Assembly: GCA_942490645.1 (NCBI GenBank)
Contig: CALNXN010000007.1
Span: 1-64,000, forward strand
Length of the DNA: 64,000 bases
From: CALNXN01 sp942490645
GTDB taxonomy: Bacteria > Pseudomonadota > Alphaproteobacteria > Rhodobacterales > Rhodobacteraceae
Direction: 5' to 3'
The notes beneath the pieces are model-generated. The model saw only the letters and a program-made list of their open reading frames with translations. It was not told the origin of the DNA and searched no databases. Both the position numbers and the translations under genes were made by a program. Every line of letters starts with the position of its first letter. Positions within the stretch are counted from its first letter, which is position 1. Of the stretch, positions 45,760 to 54,790 are shown in pieces.

Positions 45760-46625
45760 TGCGCGCGCGCGGGACTTCTCGCTCTGATCCGGCCCCTTCG
45801 CGGTGGTCATGGCGCATGCAACGGTTGATGCTGACCCCGGCGTTCTGGTTTTGCCTGCGCGTGGTGCTGCCCTTTGGCGTGGCCTTCGGTGCGGCCGCCT
45901 GGTGGTTGTCTGATGAGCAGACGCGTCTTGCCATTCACGACACATTGTCAGAGGCGCGCGCCAGCTTTGAATCCCGACCCGAATTCATGGTGCAGGCCAT
46001 GGCAATCGATGGGGTGGATGCGGCGGTGGCCTCGGATATTCGCGAGGTCATACCACTGGATTTCCCACTCAGCTCCTTTGATCTGGACCTGGAGCACATC
46101 CGCAAAACCATTTCCGAACTTGATCCGGTGAAATCTGTTGCCGTGCGCATCCGACCGGGCGGAATCTTGCAGGTGAATGCCGAACCGCGCACACCTGCCG
46201 TGGTCTGGCGTAGCCGTATGGGGTTGGCGATGATCGACGTCACGGGCGCGCATGTGGCCCCGCTGGACAATCGTATGGATCGGCCCGACCTGCCGTTGAT
46301 CGCAGGCGAGGGGGCGGACAACCACGTCAAGGAAGCACTGAACCTCTATCTTGCGGCGGCCCCTTTGGGCGGGCGATTGCGCGGCATTCAGCGGATGGGT
46401 GAACGGCGCTGGGATATCGTGCTGGACCGCGATCAACGCATTCTTTTGCCCGAAACCGGCGCGCTTCAGGCGTTGGAACGGGTGATTGCGCTCGATGTGG
46501 CGCAGGACGTGCTCAGCCGTGACATCGCCCGTGTGGACATGCGCCTTGGCGCGCGCCCGACGGTCAAAATGAACGAAAACGCCACCGCTGAATGGTGGAA
46601 TATCAAGACGCTTTCAAATCAATAA
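45747..46625 (+). CDS. ftsQ: Cell division protein FtsQ
   Basis: The protein has 292 residues. A basic cytoplasmic tail is followed by one membrane helix (about 34-54, FWFCLRVVLPFGVAFGAAAWW) and the POTRA and beta domains (LDLEHIRKTISELDPVKSVAVRIRPGGILQV, ERRWDIVLDRDQRILLPE, ARVDMRL). FtsQ is part of the FtsQLB complex. The ATG at 45747 has GGAGGA six bases before it and overlaps ddl by 13 bases. Confidence 0.92.
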   Translation: MPPMMRARGTSRSDPAPSRWSWRMQRLMLTPAFWFCLRVVLPFGVAFGAAAWWLSDEQTRLAIHDTLSEARASFESRPEFMVQAMAIDGVDAAVASDIREVIPLDFPLSSFDLDLEHIRKTISELDPVKSVAVRIRPGGILQVNAEPRTPAVVWRSRMGLAMIDVTGAHVAPLDNRMDRPDLPLIAGEGADNHVKEALNLYLAAAPLGGRLRGIQRMGERRWDIVLDRDQRILLPETGALQALERVIALDVAQDVLSRDIARVDMRLGARPTVKMNENATAEWWNIKTLSNQ

Positions 46626-46659
46626 CTCTTTGGTACGACGACAGAATGGAACGACGCAG

Positions 46660-47994
46660 ATGATGGACCTCTACGACCGACAACGCACCATGCGAAACAT
46701 GCGCCGCGCGGCGATGCAGCGTGGTGTGGTGGCCATTCTGGATGTCGGAAGCTCCAAGATCGGATGTCTGGTGCTGCGATTTGATGGCACGGGCGATTGG
46801 GTGGACGAGGGCGAAATCGGCTCGCTGGCCGGGCAATCGGGGTTTCGGGTGATTGGGGCCGCGACAACACGATCACGTGGTGTGCGTTTTGGTGAGATTT
46901 GCGCGATGCAGGAAACCGAACGCGCCATTCGCACAGCCTTGCAAGCCGCGCAAAAGATGGCCGGTATTCGGGTGGATCATGTGATCGCCTGCTTTGCGGG
47001 CGCAGAACCGCGCTCTTACGGGTTGGACGCGCAGGTCGATCTGGAAGGTCAGGAAGTCACGGAACAAGATGTGGCACGGGTGCTGGCGGGCTGTGATGTG
47101 CCGGACTATGGGGCCGACCGCGAAGTGCTGCATGCCCAGCCGGTGAATTTCGCGCTCGATCACCGTTCGGGTCTGAGCGATCCGCGCGGGCAGTTGGGCA
47201 ATCAGCTGTCGGTGGATATGCATATGTTGACGGTCGATGCGATGGCCGTGCAGCACCTGGCGCATTGTATCAAGCGGTGCGATCTGGAATTGGCGGGCAT
47301 CGCGTCATCCTCCTATGTGTCGGGCATCTCCGCGCTGGTGGAGGACGAACAGGAGTTGGGTGCAGCCTGCATCGACATGGGCGGCGGTACAACGGGCGTT
47401 TCGATCTTCATCAAAAAGCATATGATTTATGCTGACGCAGTTCGCATTGGCGGTGATCACGTGACCAGCGATATTTCGATGGGGCTACAGGTGCCGATGG
47501 CCACGGCCGAGCGGATCAAGACGATGCAGGGCGGGGTGCATGCGACCGGCATGGACGATCGCGAGATGATCGAGATTGGTGGCGAAACAGGTGATTATGA
47601 GCATGATCGGCGCACAGCCAGCCGTGCCGAACTGATCGGGATCATGCGCCCACGTGTGGAAGAAATCCTCGAAGAAGTGCGTGCCCGTCTGGACGCGGCA
47701 GGCTTTGATCATTTGCCCAGCCAGCAGATCGTACTGACGGGCGGCGGCAGCCAAATCCCCGGTCTGGATGGTCTGGCGAGCAAGATTTTGGGCCAGCAGG
47801 TGCGGCTTGGTCGGCCTTTGCGGGTACACGGTCTGCCTCAGGCGGCCACGGGTCCGGGGTTTGCTTCGGTGGTCGGGTTGTCACTGTTTGCGGCGCATCC
47901 ACAGGATGAATGGTGGGATTTCGACATCCCCGCCGATAGCTATCCCCACCGCTCGCTGAAACGAGCGGTGAAGTGGTTTCGCGACAACTGGTGA
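46660..47994 (+). CDS. ftsA: Cell division protein FtsA
   Basis: The protein has 444 residues. It is actin-like: VVAILDVGSSKIGCLVLR, the 1C domain in the middle, DMGGGTTGVSIF in the second phosphate loop and VLTGGGSQIPGLDGLASKI near the end. The C-terminal KRAVKWFRDNW is the amphipathic helix that ties FtsZ to the membrane. Next to it on the opposite strand is a VPLPA-CTERM gene, whose stop begins at the following base. Confidence 0.95.
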   Translation: MMDLYDRQRTMRNMRRAAMQRGVVAILDVGSSKIGCLVLRFDGTGDWVDEGEIGSLAGQSGFRVIGAATTRSRGVRFGEICAMQETERAIRTALQAAQKMAGIRVDHVIACFAGAEPRSYGLDAQVDLEGQEVTEQDVARVLAGCDVPDYGADREVLHAQPVNFALDHRSGLSDPRGQLGNQLSVDMHMLTVDAMAVQHLAHCIKRCDLELAGIASSSYVSGISALVEDEQELGAACIDMGGGTTGVSIFIKKHMIYADAVRIGGDHVTSDISMGLQVPMATAERIKTMQGGVHATGMDDREMIEIGGETGDYEHDRRTASRAELIGIMRPRVEEILEEVRARLDAAGFDHLPSQQIVLTGGGSQIPGLDGLASKILGQQVRLGRPLRVHGLPQAATGPGFASVVGLSLFAAHPQDEWWDFDIPADSYPHRSLKRAVKWFRDNW

Positions 47995-48738
47995 TCAACC
48001 CTTGCGGCGGCGCAGATAGGCCAGAGAGCCTAGCCCAGCGAGCAAAAGCGGCAGACCTGCGGGCAGGGGCACGACATTCGGCGGGGTGGAAATGGGGTCA
48101 TACTCATAATCCACCTGTATATGCGCAGTGAATTTGAAGATGCCGCTCCCACTGAGGTCGCATCGGGTGATGAACGTCCCCAAATTCGGGTCGCACGTGC
48201 CCGAGACAGAGTGGAAAAAGGTGATGGCCCATGAAACGTCGATGCTGCCGGTCCCGACGAATTCACTGAACGCGGCCTGCGCAACCGAGTAAGATCCAGA
48301 GCGGGCGCCTGCACGCAGTCCCGCACCATCGCCGGGCAGGTCAATCTCGATCGAGGACGAGTTGGTCTGGCTGGAGCTGGAGTCTTCGCAAGACTGGTCA
48401 ATTATCCCTGAATCGCGGCAGATCACACCTACGGAAAACAGGCCACGCGTCGCCTCTGTGCCCCACTGCACGTTGATCGCTGAGAGCCTTCCGAGCGTCG
48501 GATCAAATTTGTCGATAGACAATGGAGCCCGGAATACCCGCGTTGAGCCTGAGGAATCGCCGACCTTCTGGACGCCAGCGCCGGTATTGGAGTCGCTGAG
48601 TTTCGCATTGAATTGAAATTCCGCATCGTCTTTCCCCGTCAGGGTCGCGGCATGCGAAGCCGCGCCAAACAGTGAGAGCGCTGCCGCCAAAAGGGCAATC
48701 CGGGCGCTGGAACGCCGCGTGTTCGATAATATTCGCAT
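47995..48738 (-). CDS. VPLPA-CTERM sorting domain protein, antisense inside the dcw cluster
   Basis: The protein has 247 residues. The N-terminal signal peptide (ARIALLAAALSLFGAASHA, cleavage near 30) and the C-terminal NVVPLPAGLPLLLAGLGSL followed by YLRRRKG are a complete VPLPA-CTERM pair. The body is Ser/Asp-rich with several Cys (ICRDSG, CEDSSSS, TCDPN, TRCDL). I take the ATG at 48738, which has AGAGG eight bases before it. It sits between ftsA and ftsZ, its stop touching the ftsA stop. Mature function unknown. Confidence 0.85.
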   Translation of the reverse strand: MRILSNTRRSSARIALLAAALSLFGAASHAATLTGKDDAEFQFNAKLSDSNTGAGVQKVGDSSGSTRVFRAPLSIDKFDPTLGRLSAINVQWGTEATRGLFSVGVICRDSGIIDQSCEDSSSSQTNSSSIEIDLPGDGAGLRAGARSGSYSVAQAAFSEFVGTGSIDVSWAITFFHSVSGTCDPNLGTFITRCDLSGSGIFKFTAHIQVDYEYDPISTPPNVVPLPAGLPLLLAGLGSLAYLRRRKG

Positions 48739-49240
48739 TGAGTAACCTCTTTGAGAAAAATGAAGTCTGGGCAAATTGAGTGCGTTAACCGTAGGTCACT
48801 TTGTGGTGCGGCTATGTGATCGCGCTCACACCCGTTCTGCGTGCATATTTGAGGTGAACTACTGCCGTTTGCCGTAAAGAATTCTTGGAGTTCAAGGCGA
48901 GAATCGGGTGACGCGGCCGGGTCCCCATGATAGAGTTATCCACAAGGCCCGAAGAGGCCCAAGGCAGGCAGAGCAGTCAGCCTTAACAATCTTAAAGTGA
49001 GCCGTGTGTGCGGCATCTCGCATAGCGTGTGGCCTTGCGCGATGTAGTTGTGGAATTTGCCTCAAACACAATAGCTTGACGGATGGGCAGCATATCGCCT
49101 AAACCGCCGTCAATTACGGCCAGATTTTGCGGTTTTGCGGCTTTTTTGGGATGACGCAAGGCCAGCAAACAGCTAAGATTGGTCAATTAGACGTAAACGC
49201 TCAGGATTTTGGGCGACAGATAAACAGGCGGACAGCAGTT
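48739..49240. other. Divergent promoter region of ftsZ and the VPLPA-CTERM gene
   Basis: About 500 bases. It holds a perfect DnaA box at 48936-48944, and TTAACAATCTTAA at 48982-48994, which resembles a CtrA site but has a 5-base instead of 7-base spacer. A long AT-richer stretch precedes ftsZ. ftsZ therefore probably has its own promoter here in addition to any read-through from ftsA. Confidence 0.5.
48936..48944 (+). promoter_or_regulatory. DnaA box (TTATCCACA)
   Basis: An exact match to the consensus DnaA-binding 9-mer, 297 bases before the ftsZ start. Only one copy is seen in the gap, so this is not an origin. DnaA could link ftsZ transcription to the replication cycle, as reported for some alphaproteobacteria. 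Confidence 0.5.
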
Positions 49241-50857
49241 ATGACACTCAACCTTTCGATGCCCGGACAGGACGATCTGAAACCCCGTATCACCGTTTTT
49301 GGTGTCGGCGGCGCGGGCGGCAATGCCGTCAACAACATGATCGAAAAGCAGCTCGATGGGGTGGACTTTGTTGTCGCCAACACGGACGCGCAGGCGCTGC
49401 AACAAGCGCAGGCTGAAAACCGGGTCCAATTGGGCATCAAGGTTACTGAAGGGCTGGGTGCCGGAGCGCGCGCCTCGGTCGGCGCCGCCGCCGCCGAAGA
49501 AAGCATCGAGCAAATTGTTGACCACCTCGCGGGTGCGCACATGTGTTTTATCACCGCCGGTATGGGCGGTGGCACCGGAACTGGTGCCGCACCGATCATC
49601 GCACAGGCTGCGCGCGAATTGGGCGTGCTGACCGTGGGTGTTGTTACCAAACCGTTCCAGTTTGAGGGTGCCAAGCGCATGCGTCAGGCCGAAGACGGTG
49701 TCGAGGCGCTGCAAAAGGTTGTTGATACGCTGATCATCATTCCCAACCAGAACCTGTTCCGGTTGGCCAATGAGAAGACGACGTTTACCGAAGCGTTCAG
49801 CATGGCAGATGATGTGCTTTATCAAGGCGTCAAAGGTGTGACCGACCTGATGGTGCGCCCGGGCCTTATCAACCTTGATTTCGCGGATGTACGCGCCGTG
49901 ATGGACGAAATGGGCAAGGCGATGATGGGCACAGGCGAGGCGGACGGCGAAGACCGTGCGATCCAGGCCGCCGAGAAGGCCATTGCCAACCCGTTGTTGG
50001 ACGAGATTTCGCTGCGCGGCGCCAAAGGCGTGTTGATCAACATCACGGGCGGCCACGACCTGACGCTGTTCGAACTGGACGAAGCCGCCAACCGCATTCG
50101 TGAAGAGGTGGACCCCGAAGCCAACATCATCGTTGGTTCCACGCTCGATACCGACATGGGCGGCCTGATGCGGGTCAGCGTTGTCGCCACGGGCATCGAT
50201 GCAATGGATGTGAACACCGAAATGCCAGTGCCGCGCCGGTCGATGTCGACGCCTCTCAAGCAAACCAAGACGACGGAAGAGGCGGCACCGGTCGCCGCTG
50301 TTGCGTCTATCCCGGAGCCCGTGCAATCGCAGATGGCCGAAGCCGCCGAAGAACCGGGCCTTTTTGCATCGATGGAGCCGGCAGAAGAGGCGCACGACAT
50401 GTTCGCTGATGAACACGCCGCTGCCGCGGACGACCTGCCGCCACCGGCCTACCAGCCGGAAGTCGCCGCGTTCGAGCCACGCAATGACGAGATCGAAGCC
50501 GAGGCCGAGACCTTTGTCGCACCGCGCGCACCAGCGCCGGGTACTCCGTCGCCCGAAGCTCTGGCGCGGCTGCGTGCCGCTGCACAAAAAGCTGTTCCAC
50601 AAGAGGCGCCTTCGGCATCCGCTGCGGCACCTTCCGCTCACGAAGAACGCCCCCGCTTCGGGATCAATTCCTTGATCAACCGCATGACGGGTCACGGCGA
50701 AACCGGCGGCGCGGAGCGCGCCCCGGCCGCAGCACCGCGCCAGCAGCCACAGGTTCAGGCCCGCGCGGCGGCACCGGCTCCTGTCCCGCAGGATCAAGCT
50801 GATCCGGATCAGGAACGCATCGAAATCCCCGCGTTCCTGCGTCGCCAGGCGAACTGA
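49241..50857 (+). CDS. ftsZ: Cell division protein FtsZ
   Basis: The protein has 538 residues. The tubulin GTP-binding signature GGGTGTGAAP is at 109-118, the first glycine loop is FGVGGAGGNAVNNM and the T7 loop NLDFADVRAVM. A long Ala/Pro/Glu-rich linker (about 325-525) is typical of alphaproteobacteria, and the last residues ERIEIPAFLRRQAN are the peptide that binds FtsA. The ATG at 49241 is the start; the longer open frame upstream is not conserved. A strong terminator follows. Confidence 0.96.
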   Translation: MTLNLSMPGQDDLKPRITVFGVGGAGGNAVNNMIEKQLDGVDFVVANTDAQALQQAQAENRVQLGIKVTEGLGAGARASVGAAAAEESIEQIVDHLAGAHMCFITAGMGGGTGTGAAPIIAQAARELGVLTVGVVTKPFQFEGAKRMRQAEDGVEALQKVVDTLIIIPNQNLFRLANEKTTFTEAFSMADDVLYQGVKGVTDLMVRPGLINLDFADVRAVMDEMGKAMMGTGEADGEDRAIQAAEKAIANPLLDEISLRGAKGVLINITGGHDLTLFELDEAANRIREEVDPEANIIVGSTLDTDMGGLMRVSVVATGIDAMDVNTEMPVPRRSMSTPLKQTKTTEEAAPVAAVASIPEPVQSQMAEAAEEPGLFASMEPAEEAHDMFADEHAAAADDLPPPAYQPEVAAFEPRNDEIEAEAETFVAPRAPAPGTPSPEALARLRAAAQKAVPQEAPSASAAAPSAHEERPRFGINSLINRMTGHGETGGAERAPAAAPRQQPQVQARAAAPAPVPQDQADPDQERIEIPAFLRRQAN

Positions 50858-50878
50858 TCACATCACGAAATCCACTCG

Positions 50879-50905
50879 AAGGGCCGCAGCGATGCGGCCC
50901 TTTTT
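50879..50905 (+). terminator. Rho-independent terminator after ftsZ
   Basis: A perfect 9-base-pair stem (AAGGGCCGC with GCGGCCCTT) with a 6-base loop is followed by T5. It separates ftsZ from lpxC. Confidence 0.9.
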
Positions 50906-51062
50906 CATTGTAAATCAGAGATTTGCTAGACGACGCGCGTAGAACCGCCCAAATATGACAGAACTGTTTCAGACCGTTACAAAGATTGAGTTGAGGCTTG
51001 CCGCGCGAAACCTTAGGTGTCCACAGCAAGAGGAAAACCTCAATCAACCGTGTGGGGCATAC

Positions 51063-51986
51063 GTGCAAACGACGATCAAATCTCCGATCAGCTTTACTGG
51101 TCGCGGCCTGCATTCAGGCTGCGAGGCCACGCTGACCATTCGTCCGGCTTCTGCCGAGCACGGTATCTGGTTTTCGCGGACTGACGTGTCGCTGGGCGAC
51201 CGTCTGATTCCGGCGCGCTGGGATGCGGTCAACCGCTCCCCACTGTGTACCCGTCTGGAAAACGCGGCCGGTTTGCAGGTGTCCACAGTCGAACATGTGA
51301 TGGCAGCCCTTGCGGGATGCGGCGTTCATAACGCTTTGGTTGAGCTTGACGGCCCCGAAGTGCCCATTCTGGACGGTTCCGCCGCGCCTTTCGTACGTGG
51401 TATCATGCAGCGCGGTTTGCGGACGTTGCACGCGCCTGTCCGCGCGCTGGAGATCATGCAGGAAATCACAGTCGCCGACGGCGAGGCCCGTGCGACGCTG
51501 GCGCCCGCGAACACGTTGACCATTGATTTCGAGATCGATTTTGACGACGCAGCCATTGGCCGCCAGCACAAGACACTCGTGATGGAAAACGGATCCTTTG
51601 CGCGCGAGCTTTGCGACAGCCGCACATTCTGCCGTCAGGCGGACGTCGATCAGATGCAGGCCAATGGCCTCGCTCTGGGCGGTGCGCCGGGCGAAAATGC
51701 AGTCGTGTTTGACGGTGACCGCGTGTTGAGCCCGGGCGGTCTGCGCCACGCTGACGAACCTGTCCGTCACAAGATGCTGGACGCTTTGGGCGATCTGGCA
51801 CTGGCTGGCGCACCATTGATCGGACGCTACACCGGCCTGCGTGCGGGTCATTCGCTGACCAACACGTTGCTGCGCAAAGCCTTTGCGACACCGGGCGCGG
51901 TGCGTATGGTGATCTGCGATCAAGACGCCGTGCAGCGCCTGCCTGGTTACGGTCTGGTTTGGGATGAAATCCCTGCTGTTGCCTGA
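51063..51986 (+). CDS. lpxC: UDP-3-O-acyl-GlcNAc deacetylase
   Basis: The protein has 307 residues from a GTG at 51063 (MQTTIKSPISFTGRGLHSG). Zinc ligands are H78 in STVEHVMAAL and the His and Asp in RHKMLDALGDLAL; GHSLTNTLL holds the catalytic His. It is the committed step of lipid A synthesis. The preceding in-frame extension from 50955 is not LpxC-like. Confidence 0.93.
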   Translation: MQTTIKSPISFTGRGLHSGCEATLTIRPASAEHGIWFSRTDVSLGDRLIPARWDAVNRSPLCTRLENAAGLQVSTVEHVMAALAGCGVHNALVELDGPEVPILDGSAAPFVRGIMQRGLRTLHAPVRALEIMQEITVADGEARATLAPANTLTIDFEIDFDDAAIGRQHKTLVMENGSFARELCDSRTFCRQADVDQMQANGLALGGAPGENAVVFDGDRVLSPGGLRHADEPVRHKMLDALGDLALAGAPLIGRYTGLRAGHSLTNTLLRKAFATPGAVRMVICDQDAVQRLPGYGLVWDEIPAVA

Positions 51987-52151
51987 CCCGGGCGATACGA
52001 TTCACCGCAGCCCTGCAAAATTCACGGCAACAGCCGCCATGTTTCGCCTATCTGTGCGTACAATCAGCGTTTTGCACGGCAAATTAATGTGCTAGGACCG
52101 TTGCAGGGACGCAGCTTTCGAGCGCGGGACAAGGAACGAGGGTGTGACGGC

Positions 52152-53021
52152 ATGACAGGCAGCGGGTCCGGAATTCGGATGATCGGCGCGGTGCTTTTGC
52201 TGGCGGCTGTATCTGCGTGCGGCTCGAGCGATACCGGCCGTGTGACCAGCAACTTTTTCAACCCGCAGGAAATCCCGCTCGAGACATACTCGGCCGAGCA
52301 GATTTTCGAGCGTGGCGAATATGAGCTGAACCGCAGCAACCCTGACGAAGCGGCGTTCTACTTCTCTGAAATTGAACGGCTTTATCCGTATTCTGAGTGG
52401 GCCAAACGCGCGCTGATCATGCAGGCGTTTTCCTATCACCGTGACAAGGATTACCCCAACAGCCGGTCCGCCGCACAACGCTTCATCGACTTCTACCCCG
52501 ATGATGACGACGCGGCCTATGCGCAGTACCTCTTGGCGCTGAGTTATTACGATCAGATCGACGAAGTTGGCCGCGATCAGGGGCTGACCTTTCAGGCGCT
52601 GCAGTCGTTGCGCGCCGTGATCGAACGCTATCCTGACAGCGAATACGCGCGGTCTTCGATCCTGAAATTTGATCTGGCCTTCGACCATCTGGCTGGCAAA
52701 GAAATGGAAATCGGGCGCTATTACCTACGCCGGGACCACTATACGGCGGCGATCAACCGTTTCCGCGTTGTGGTCGAAGATTTTCAGACCACATCACACA
52801 CCGCCGAGGCGCTGCACAGGCTGGTCGAGGCATATCTGTCGCTTGGGCTGACGGATGAAGCGCGCACCGCAGGGGCCATTCTGGGTTACAACTACCGCAG
52901 CACGCAGTGGTATGAGGACAGCTACAAACTTCTCACGGGGCAGGGTCTGACATTGGAGGCCGCCGGCGACGGATGGCTGCGCCAGATCTATCGCCAAACG
53001 ATCCAAGGCCGGTGGCTGTAA
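52152..53021 (+). CDS. bamD: Outer membrane protein assembly factor BamD
   Basis: The protein has 289 residues. The N-terminus is a lipoprotein signal with VSAC, acylated Cys about 23. TPR-like repeats follow: AEQIFERGEYELN, FYFSEIERLYPYSEWAKRALIMQAFSYH, DDDAAYAQYLLALSYYDQI and GRYYLRRDHYTAAINRFR. It docks to BamA for insertion of outer-membrane beta barrels. recN follows 30 bases later. Confidence 0.93.
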   Translation: MTGSGSGIRMIGAVLLLAAVSACGSSDTGRVTSNFFNPQEIPLETYSAEQIFERGEYELNRSNPDEAAFYFSEIERLYPYSEWAKRALIMQAFSYHRDKDYPNSRSAAQRFIDFYPDDDDAAYAQYLLALSYYDQIDEVGRDQGLTFQALQSLRAVIERYPDSEYARSSILKFDLAFDHLAGKEMEIGRYYLRRDHYTAAINRFRVVVEDFQTTSHTAEALHRLVEAYLSLGLTDEARTAGAILGYNYRSTQWYEDSYKLLTGQGLTLEAAGDGWLRQIYRQTIQGRWL

Positions 53022-53051
53022 CGGTGCGCTGGCGCCTGATGGTCGGGTAAA

Positions 53052-54701
53052 ATGCTGCTAAGTCTGGACATTTCGGACATGTTGATCATCGACCGGTTGG
53101 AGCTTGCGTTCCAGCCGGGCCTGAATGTGCTGACCGGCGAGACGGGCGCGGGCAAGTCGATTTTGCTGGAATCGCTGGGGTTTGTGCTGGGCTGGCGCGG
53201 GCGCGCCGATCTGGTGCGCCATGGTGCCGCGCAGGGTGAGGTGACAGCGGTGTTTCATCTGGGCGATTCCCATCCCGCGCATGCCATTTTGCAGGAGGCC
53301 GGATTGCCCGCCAGCGATGAATTGCTGTTGCGACGCATCAACACGGCCGACGGCCGCAAGACCGCTTGGGTCAATGACCGGCGTTGTTCTGGTGATTTGT
53401 TGCGGCAGCTGTCGGACACGTTGGTGGAACTGCACGGCCAGCATGACGATCGCGGCCTGCTCAACCCGCGTGGTCACCGGGCCATTCTGGATGAATTCGC
53501 GCAGATCGAGCCCGTCAAAGCGCAGGTGCGTTCGGCATGGTCCGCGCAAGGCAAGGCGCGCCGCGCGTTGGACGCAGCCCTTGAGGCCATCGAAGCGATC
53601 CGGTCGGAAGAGGATTTCCTGCGCCACGCCGTTGCCGAGTTGGACCAATTGGCACCGCAGCCCGGAGAAGAAGCCGAGTTGGACGCGCGTCGCCGATTGA
53701 TGCAGGGCGCCGAACGCATTCGAAGCGACGTGGTGCGCGCGCATGAGACACTGGGCGCGCAGGGGGCTGAGGCCGCCATGGGCGATGCGTTGCGTTGGCT
53801 TGATGGGGCGGCAGTTCACGCCGAAGGGCAGCTTGAAGCGCCGATGGCCGCTTTGTCCCGTGCGCTGGTTGAATTGGACGAGGCGATGGACGGCATTGTC
53901 GGTGTGATCGAGGCGCTGTCGTTCAACCCGCTGGAGTTGGAAGAAACCGAAGAGCGGCTCTTTGCCATTCGGGCGCTCGCACGCAAGCATGACGTGGCCC
54001 CGGACGCGCTGGCGGAATTTGCGGACAAACTACGGGCGAGACTGGCCGCACTTGAGGCGGGCGATGCGGACATTGCCGATTTGACCCATGCGCTGAAAGA
54101 GGCCGAAGCGGGTTATGACGCCGCTGCGACCAAACTGACGACGGCGCGCACGACCTGTGCCGCCAAACTGGACAAGGCCGTCACCACGGAACTGGCGCCC
54201 CTCAAGATGGATCGCGCCGTGTTCCAGACCAAAATCACCCCCGATACGCCTGGCGCGGATGGGCGCGACGCGGTGTCTTTTACCGTGGCGACAAACCCCG
54301 GCGCGCCTGCCGGACCCTTGGGCAAAATCGCATCCGGAGGCGAGTTGAGCCGCTTTTTGCTGGCCCTCAAGGTGTGCCTGACGCAAGGCCAATCCGGTCT
54401 GACGATGATCTTTGACGAGATCGACCGCGGCGTGGGTGGGGCGACAGCGGATGCGGTCGGGCGCAGATTGGCCTCTCTGGCGGCCGAAGGTCAGGTGCTG
54501 GTCGTGACACACTCTCCGCAGGTGGCGGCTTTGGGTGCGCATCACTGGCGCGTGGAAAAACGTGTCGCGGGGGGCCAAACCACATCGACCGTCACGCATT
54601 TGCCAGCCCCGGAACGCGTGGATGAAATTGCCCGCATGTTGGCAGGCGGCACAATAACCGAAGAGGCACGCGGGGCGGCACGCGCCCTTTTGGCCGGATA
54701 A
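53052..54701 (+). CDS. recN: DNA repair ATPase RecN
   Basis: The protein has 549 residues, SMC-like. Walker A is GETGAGKS (29-36), the N-terminal LLSLDISDMLIIDRLELAF is the family start, the ABC signature is SGGELSRFLLALK and Walker B is MIFDEIDRGVGG. A coiled coil fills the middle. It helps process double-strand breaks. The ATG follows 30 bases after bamD. Confidence 0.94.
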   Translation: MLLSLDISDMLIIDRLELAFQPGLNVLTGETGAGKSILLESLGFVLGWRGRADLVRHGAAQGEVTAVFHLGDSHPAHAILQEAGLPASDELLLRRINTADGRKTAWVNDRRCSGDLLRQLSDTLVELHGQHDDRGLLNPRGHRAILDEFAQIEPVKAQVRSAWSAQGKARRALDAALEAIEAIRSEEDFLRHAVAELDQLAPQPGEEAELDARRRLMQGAERIRSDVVRAHETLGAQGAEAAMGDALRWLDGAAVHAEGQLEAPMAALSRALVELDEAMDGIVGVIEALSFNPLELEETEERLFAIRALARKHDVAPDALAEFADKLRARLAALEAGDADIADLTHALKEAEAGYDAAATKLTTARTTCAAKLDKAVTTELAPLKMDRAVFQTKITPDTPGADGRDAVSFTVATNPGAPAGPLGKIASGGELSRFLLALKVCLTQGQSGLTMIFDEIDRGVGGATADAVGRRLASLAAEGQVLVVTHSPQVAALGAHHWRVEKRVAGGQTTSTVTHLPAPERVDEIARMLAGGTITEEARGAARALLAG

Positions 54702-54790
54702 CGTCACTACTTGAGGTGGCATTGCAAAGATCGCTGTTTTCATTCGACGGCAAAAGGGCTTAGACAAGAGGGGTAGGTAAAAGAGACCCC

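Noticed and set aside
48936..48944. Replication origin at the DnaA box
   Set aside because: Only one box is seen; there is no AT-rich unwinding stretch beside clustered boxes and no dnaA, parA or repC gene nearby.
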